A stretch of 64,000 bases of DNA from positions 744,001-808,000 of the forward strand of contig NZ_JAUSRB010000001.1 in NCBI RefSeq assembly GCF_030811595.1, read 5' to 3'. Shown piece by piece: positions 60,809 through 64,000 of the stretch (position 1 is the stretch's first letter; each line of letters begins with the position of its first letter). The position numbers and the translations under genes were made by a program. The DNA is from Streptosporangium brasiliense (GTDB lineage: Bacteria > Actinomycetota > Actinomycetes > Streptosporangiales > Streptosporangiaceae). The notes under the pieces were generated by a model. It saw only the letters and a program-made list of their open reading frames with translations. It made no database searches and was not told the DNA's origin.

Positions 60809-63800
60809 ATGCGCTTTAGCGTCCTCGGCACGCTCGAGGTCCGCTCCGGTGACCACCGGCTGGTCCGGCTGGGCGCCGCCAAGCAGCGCACCCTGCTGGC
60901 GGTGCTGCTGCTGAACGTCAACCGGCCCGTCCCCGCCGACCGGCTGGTCGAGGCGCTGTGGCCGCAGCGGCCGCCCCGCACCGCCGCGGTCGCGCTGCGC
61001 ACCTACGTGTCCGCGCTCCGGCAGGCCCTCGGGCCGGCCGACCGGACCGAGCCCCCGCTGCTGTGCACCGTGCCGGGCGGCTACCAGATGCGGCTCTCCC
61101 CGGCCGACCTCGACCTGCTGACCTTCGAGGAGCTCGCGGCGCAGGGACGCCAGGCGCTGACCGACGGGCGGCCGGGACTGGCGGCCGAGCGGCTGCGGCG
61201 GGCGCTCGGGCTCTGGCGCGGCCGGCCGTTCGAGGACGTCGCGCTGGACCCGGCACTGGACCAGGCGCTGGGCACCGAGCTGGTCCGGCTGGAGGAGCGC
61301 AGGCTCGCCGCGCAGGAGACCTGGATCGACTCCCAGCTCGCCCTCGGCCACCACGGCGACCTGCTCGCCGAGCTGGGGGTGCTGGTCGCCGAGGAGCCGC
61401 TGCGGGAGCGATTACAGGCCCAGTGGATGCTCGCCCTGTACCGTTCGGGCCGTCAGGCCGACGCGCTGCGCGCCTACCGGGAGCTGCGCCGGCAGCTCGT
61501 CCACGAGCTCGGCGTGGAGCCGAGCCCGCCGCTGCAGCGGCTGCACCGCCAGATCCTGGCCGGTCACGCCGGCCTGGCCCCGCCCGCGGACGCCCCCGCC
61601 GGCCTGCCCGGAGCCCCGTCCGGTGCCTCGCCCGGCGGTCCGTCCGGCGGTCCGTCCGGCGGTCCGTCCGGTGTCGTGTCCGGCGGTCCGTCCGGGGCCG
61701 CCTCCGGTCCGTCCGGTGGTCTGTCCGGAGCCGCGTCCGGGGCCGCCTCCGGTCCGTCCGGTGGTCTGTCCGGAGCCGCGTCCGGGGTCGCCTCCGGAGC
61801 CGCGTCCGGAGTCCCGGCCGGGGCCGCCTCCGGGGCCGCTTCCGGTGGCCCGGCCGGTGGCCCGGCCGGAGCGCCGGCGGTACCCAGGCAGCTCCCCCGG
61901 GACATCGCCAGCTTCACCGGCCGGGCCGCGGAGCTGGCCGACCTGCTGGCGCTCGCCCATCCGGCGGACCGCCCCGACGCGCCCGCGCCGGGTCCGGGGG
62001 CCCCGGCGTCCGGCCCCGAGGTGCCGGTGATCGGCGCCATCCGCGGCATGGCCGGGGTCGGCAAGACCACGCTCGCCGTGCACGCCGCGCACCTCCTGGC
62101 GGACCGCTTCACCGACGGGCAGCTCTTCGTCGACCTGCACGGCTTCACCCAGGGGGTGGCGCCGGTCGACCCGGCCGACGCGCTGGACCAGATGCTGCGC
62201 TCCCTGGGCGTGCCCGGTGAGCAGATCTCGCACGACCTCGACTCCCGGGCCGCCCTCTACCGGACCCGGCTGGCCGGCCGGCGCGTGCTCATCCTGCTGG
62301 ACAACGCGCTCGGCGAGGCCCAGGTGCGGCCCCTGCTGCCCGGCACTCCCGGCTGCCTGACGCTGATCACCAGCCGCAGGCGCCTGGCCGGCCTCGACGA
62401 CGTCCGGACGCTCTCCCTGGAGGTCCTCCCGCCCGGCGACGCGCTGACGCTGTTCACCCGCACCGCCGGTGAGCAGCGCCTGGCCGGCCAGCCGCCCGGG
62501 CTGCTCACCGAGATCGTCGAGCTGTGCGGCCGGCTGCCGCTGGCGATCCGCATCGCCGCCGCCCGGCTGCGCGTCAGGCCCGGCTGGACCCCGGCGGACC
62601 TGGCCGGCCGGCTCCGCGACCACCAGCACCGGCTCAGCGAGCTCGAAGTCGGCCAGCTCAGCATCACGGCGACCATGGACCTGTCCTACCACCACCTCAG
62701 CCCCGGCAGGCAGGGCATGTACCGGCTGCTCGGCCTGCACCCGGGGCCCGACATCGAGCGGCACGCGGCCGCGGCCCTGGCGGGCACCACCCCCCAGCAC
62801 GCCGGCCATCTCCTCGACGACCTGGTCGACGCCCACCTGCTGCAGGAACCGGTCCCGGGCCGCTACCGCTTCCACGACCTGGTACGCACGCACGCCACCG
62901 CCACCCTGGCCGACGAGGACGCCGACGCCGACCGGCGCACCGCGCTGATGCGCCTGTTCGACCACTACATCCGCACCGCTTCGGCCGCCGTGGACACGGC
63001 GCACACCTACGAGACCGACCACCCCGTCCGGGCCCGGGGGCAGGACGCCCGCTCCGGGGCCCCCGGGGACCGGGCGCGCGCGTCGGAGTGGCTGGACGCC
63101 GAGCTGACCAACCTGCTCGCCACCGCCGCGTACGCGGCCCGGCACGGCTGGCCCGCCCACGCCCTGCACCTGTGGGCGTCCCTCCACCGCCACCTGCACA
63201 CCCGCGCGCACTACACCCACGCCCGCACCCTGCACGGCAACGCCCTGCACGCCGCCCGCGCCCTCGCCGACCGCGACCGGGAGCTCGCCGCCCTGTGCGG
63301 CCTGGGCGACGTGCATCTCGCCCAGGGGCGGTTCGGGCGGGCCGCCGACTACTTCGAGCGGGCGTTGGAGATCGCCCGGGTGACCGGCAACCGGGACGGG
63401 GAGCTGGGCGCGCTGTGCGGTCTGGGGCACGTGCACCGGGCGCAGGGCTGGTTCGGGCGGGCCGCCGACTGCTTCGAGCGGGCGTTGGAGATCGCCCGGG
63501 TGACCGGCAACCGGGACGGGGAGCTGGGCGCGCTGTGCGGTCTGGGGCACGTGCACCGGGCGCAGGGCTGGTTCGGGCGGGCCGCCGACCACTTCGAGCA
63601 GGCACTGAAGATCGCCGACGTCACCGGCAGCCGCGACGGCGAGCTGCGCGCGCTGACCGGCCTCGGCATCACCCACCTCATGCGGGGCGAGCACCGGCCG
63701 GCCACCGACCGCTACCGCCGCGCCCTGCGGATCGCCCGCCGGATCGGCGACCGCAACGCCCAGTTCGAGGGCCTGTACGGCCTCGGCCGTGTCCACCAGG

Positions 63801-64000
63801 CCACCGGCCGCCCCGACCGGGCCTTCACCTACCACCGGACCGCTCTCGACATCGCCCATGACCTCGGCCACCCGGCGGGCCAGGTGCGCGCCCTGCACGG
63901 CCTGGCCCGCGCCCACCGTGACCTGGGCCGGCACGAGGAGGCCCGCGAGCAGTGGCGGCGTGCCCTGGACATCCTCACCGACCTGGGCGTCCCGGAGGTC
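60809..64000 (+). CDS. AfsR-like SARP regulator with NB-ARC and TPR domains (partial)
   Basis: An open frame from the ATG at 60809 to the window edge (1064 codons, no stop), so the 3' end is missing. Domains: OmpR-type DNA-binding (1-about 90, RFSVLGTLEV ... RLGAAKQRTLLAVLLLN), bacterial activation domain BTAD (about 100-250), a Gly/Ser/Pro/Ala-rich linker (about 252-357), an NB-ARC ATPase with P-loop GMAGVGKTT near 413-421, and C-terminal TPR repeats of 40 residues. This is the AfsR/SARP layout of regulators of antibiotic and surface pathways. It diverges from the glycan operon and is its likely regulator. No strong Shine-Dalgarno site precedes the ATG. Confidence 0.88.
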   Translation, partial: MRFSVLGTLEVRSGDHRLVRLGAAKQRTLLAVLLLNVNRPVPADRLVEALWPQRPPRTAAVALRTYVSALRQALGPADRTEPPLLCTVPGGYQMRLSPADLDLLTFEELAAQGRQALTDGRPGLAAERLRRALGLWRGRPFEDVALDPALDQALGTELVRLEERRLAAQETWIDSQLALGHHGDLLAELGVLVAEEPLRERLQAQWMLALYRSGRQADALRAYRELRRQLVHELGVEPSPPLQRLHRQILAGHAGLAPPADAPAGLPGAPSGASPGGPSGGPSGGPSGVVSGGPSGAASGPSGGLSGAASGAASGPSGGLSGAASGVASGAASGVPAGAASGAASGGPAGGPAGAPAVPRQLPRDIASFTGRAAELADLLALAHPADRPDAPAPGPGAPASGPEVPVIGAIRGMAGVGKTTLAVHAAHLLADRFTDGQLFVDLHGFTQGVAPVDPADALDQMLRSLGVPGEQISHDLDSRAALYRTRLAGRRVLILLDNALGEAQVRPLLPGTPGCLTLITSRRRLAGLDDVRTLSLEVLPPGDALTLFTRTAGEQRLAGQPPGLLTEIVELCGRLPLAIRIAAARLRVRPGWTPADLAGRLRDHQHRLSELEVGQLSITATMDLSYHHLSPGRQGMYRLLGLHPGPDIERHAAAALAGTTPQHAGHLLDDLVDAHLLQEPVPGRYRFHDLVRTHATATLADEDADADRRTALMRLFDHYIRTASAAVDTAHTYETDHPVRARGQDARSGAPGDRARASEWLDAELTNLLATAAYAARHGWPAHALHLWASLHRHLHTRAHYTHARTLHGNALHAARALADRDRELAALCGLGDVHLAQGRFGRAADYFERALEIARVTGNRDGELGALCGLGHVHRAQGWFGRAADCFERALEIARVTGNRDGELGALCGLGHVHRAQGWFGRAADHFEQALKIADVTGSRDGELRALTGLGITHLMRGEHRPATDRYRRALRIARRIGDRNAQFEGLYGLGRVHQATGRPDRAFTYHRTALDIAHDLGHPAGQVRALHGLARAHRDLGRHEEAREQWRRALDILTDLGVPEV
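61694..61783 (+). repeat. 45-bp perfect tandem duplication in SARP linker
   Basis: Two identical 45-bp units (61694-61738 and 61739-61783), each encoding GAASGPSGGLSGAAS, inside a longer low-complexity linker built of GGCGGTCCGTCC and GCCGCGTCCGGG words. Confidence 0.92.
63331..63589 (+). repeat. 120-bp near-identical TPR duplication
   Basis: Bases 63331-63469 match 63451-63589 with a single mismatch (A/G at 63351/63471), a period of 120 bp or 40 residues. Flanking TPR units are much more divergent at the DNA level. Confidence 0.95.

Noticed and set aside
60958-63861. Separate overlapping genes or a frameshift in the SARP region, suggested by long open frames at 60958-62220 and 62524-63861
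   Set aside because: The frame beginning at the ATG at 60809 is open to the window end and contains all SARP, NB-ARC and TPR motifs in order. The other frames give Arg/Pro/Ala-rich nonsense.

Overview
The window is a high-GC (about 72%) actinobacterial chromosome segment. The core genes (recO-uppS, zur-znuBCA, glyS, ppdK, dgt, dnaG and a primary-type sigma factor), the GTG starts, the Zur/IdeR/DasR-like operator words, the mycobacterial-type UbiA decaprenyl-phosphate phosphoribosyltransferase relative and a giant LuxR plus an AfsR-like SARP regulator together suggest a filamentous actinomycete, probably Streptosporangiales. That placement is inference; no rRNA or tRNA gene is visible.

Region 1 (70-15752) is a compact biosynthetic cluster. 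It holds an MFS exporter, a PKS with domains KS-AT-ACP-alpha-oxoamine synthase, a one-chain adenylation/aldehyde-dehydrogenase fusion, a ThDP enzyme whose catalytic Glu position holds Gln, a FabF-type ketosynthase, a free ACP, a soluble acyl-ACP desaturase and a convergent LuxR-family ATPase regulator. The plan resembles the RedL/RedR/RedQ alkyl-pyrroline branch of undecylprodigiosin, but no bipyrrole or prodiginine ligation genes are present. My reading is that the cluster makes an unsaturated acyl chain, extends it once with malonyl-CoA and releases it by decarboxylative condensation with an amino acid. The product is unknown.

Region 2 (15951-20444) is an amide/nitrogen unit: a cytoplasmic AmiC-like sensor, an APC permease, a 29-residue coupled small ORF and a formamidase/acetamidase, with a divergent MarR regulator and palindromic operators. 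It is followed by a perfectly periodic 32-bp intergenic repeat array. Region 3 (20524-26496) is amino-acid catabolism: glutamate dehydrogenase, a PhoD-like phosphoesterase, and Lrp/AsnC, dimethylargininase and ornithine aminotransferase in a row.

Region 4 (26518-47196) is mostly core: a CDP-alcohol phosphotransferase/DUF5941 pair, recO-uppS, a crotonase, a CGNR regulator, the Zur zinc regulon with a Zur box, glyS, ppdK behind a tandem DasR-like operator, dgt, a zinc-ligand-less LytM protein, dnaG and the sigma factor. recO and dnaG share an identical TAGACT-N6-GTG leaderless start.

Region 5 (47288-64000) opens with an iron-box-preceded EfeB peroxidase. Then comes a ten-gene leftward operon whose genes mostly overlap or lie within a few bases of each other, ordered class III aminotransferase, epimerase, UbiA, GT2, GT2, flippase-like protein, methyltransferase, VanJ-like EEP (degenerate), GT2, VanJ-like EEP (intact). 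It looks like a polyprenyl-phosphate-linked surface glycan or glycolipid pathway. Divergent from it is an AfsR-like SARP-NB-ARC-TPR gene that runs off the right edge and carries fresh tandem duplications; a small coding-like ORF lies in the gap between them.
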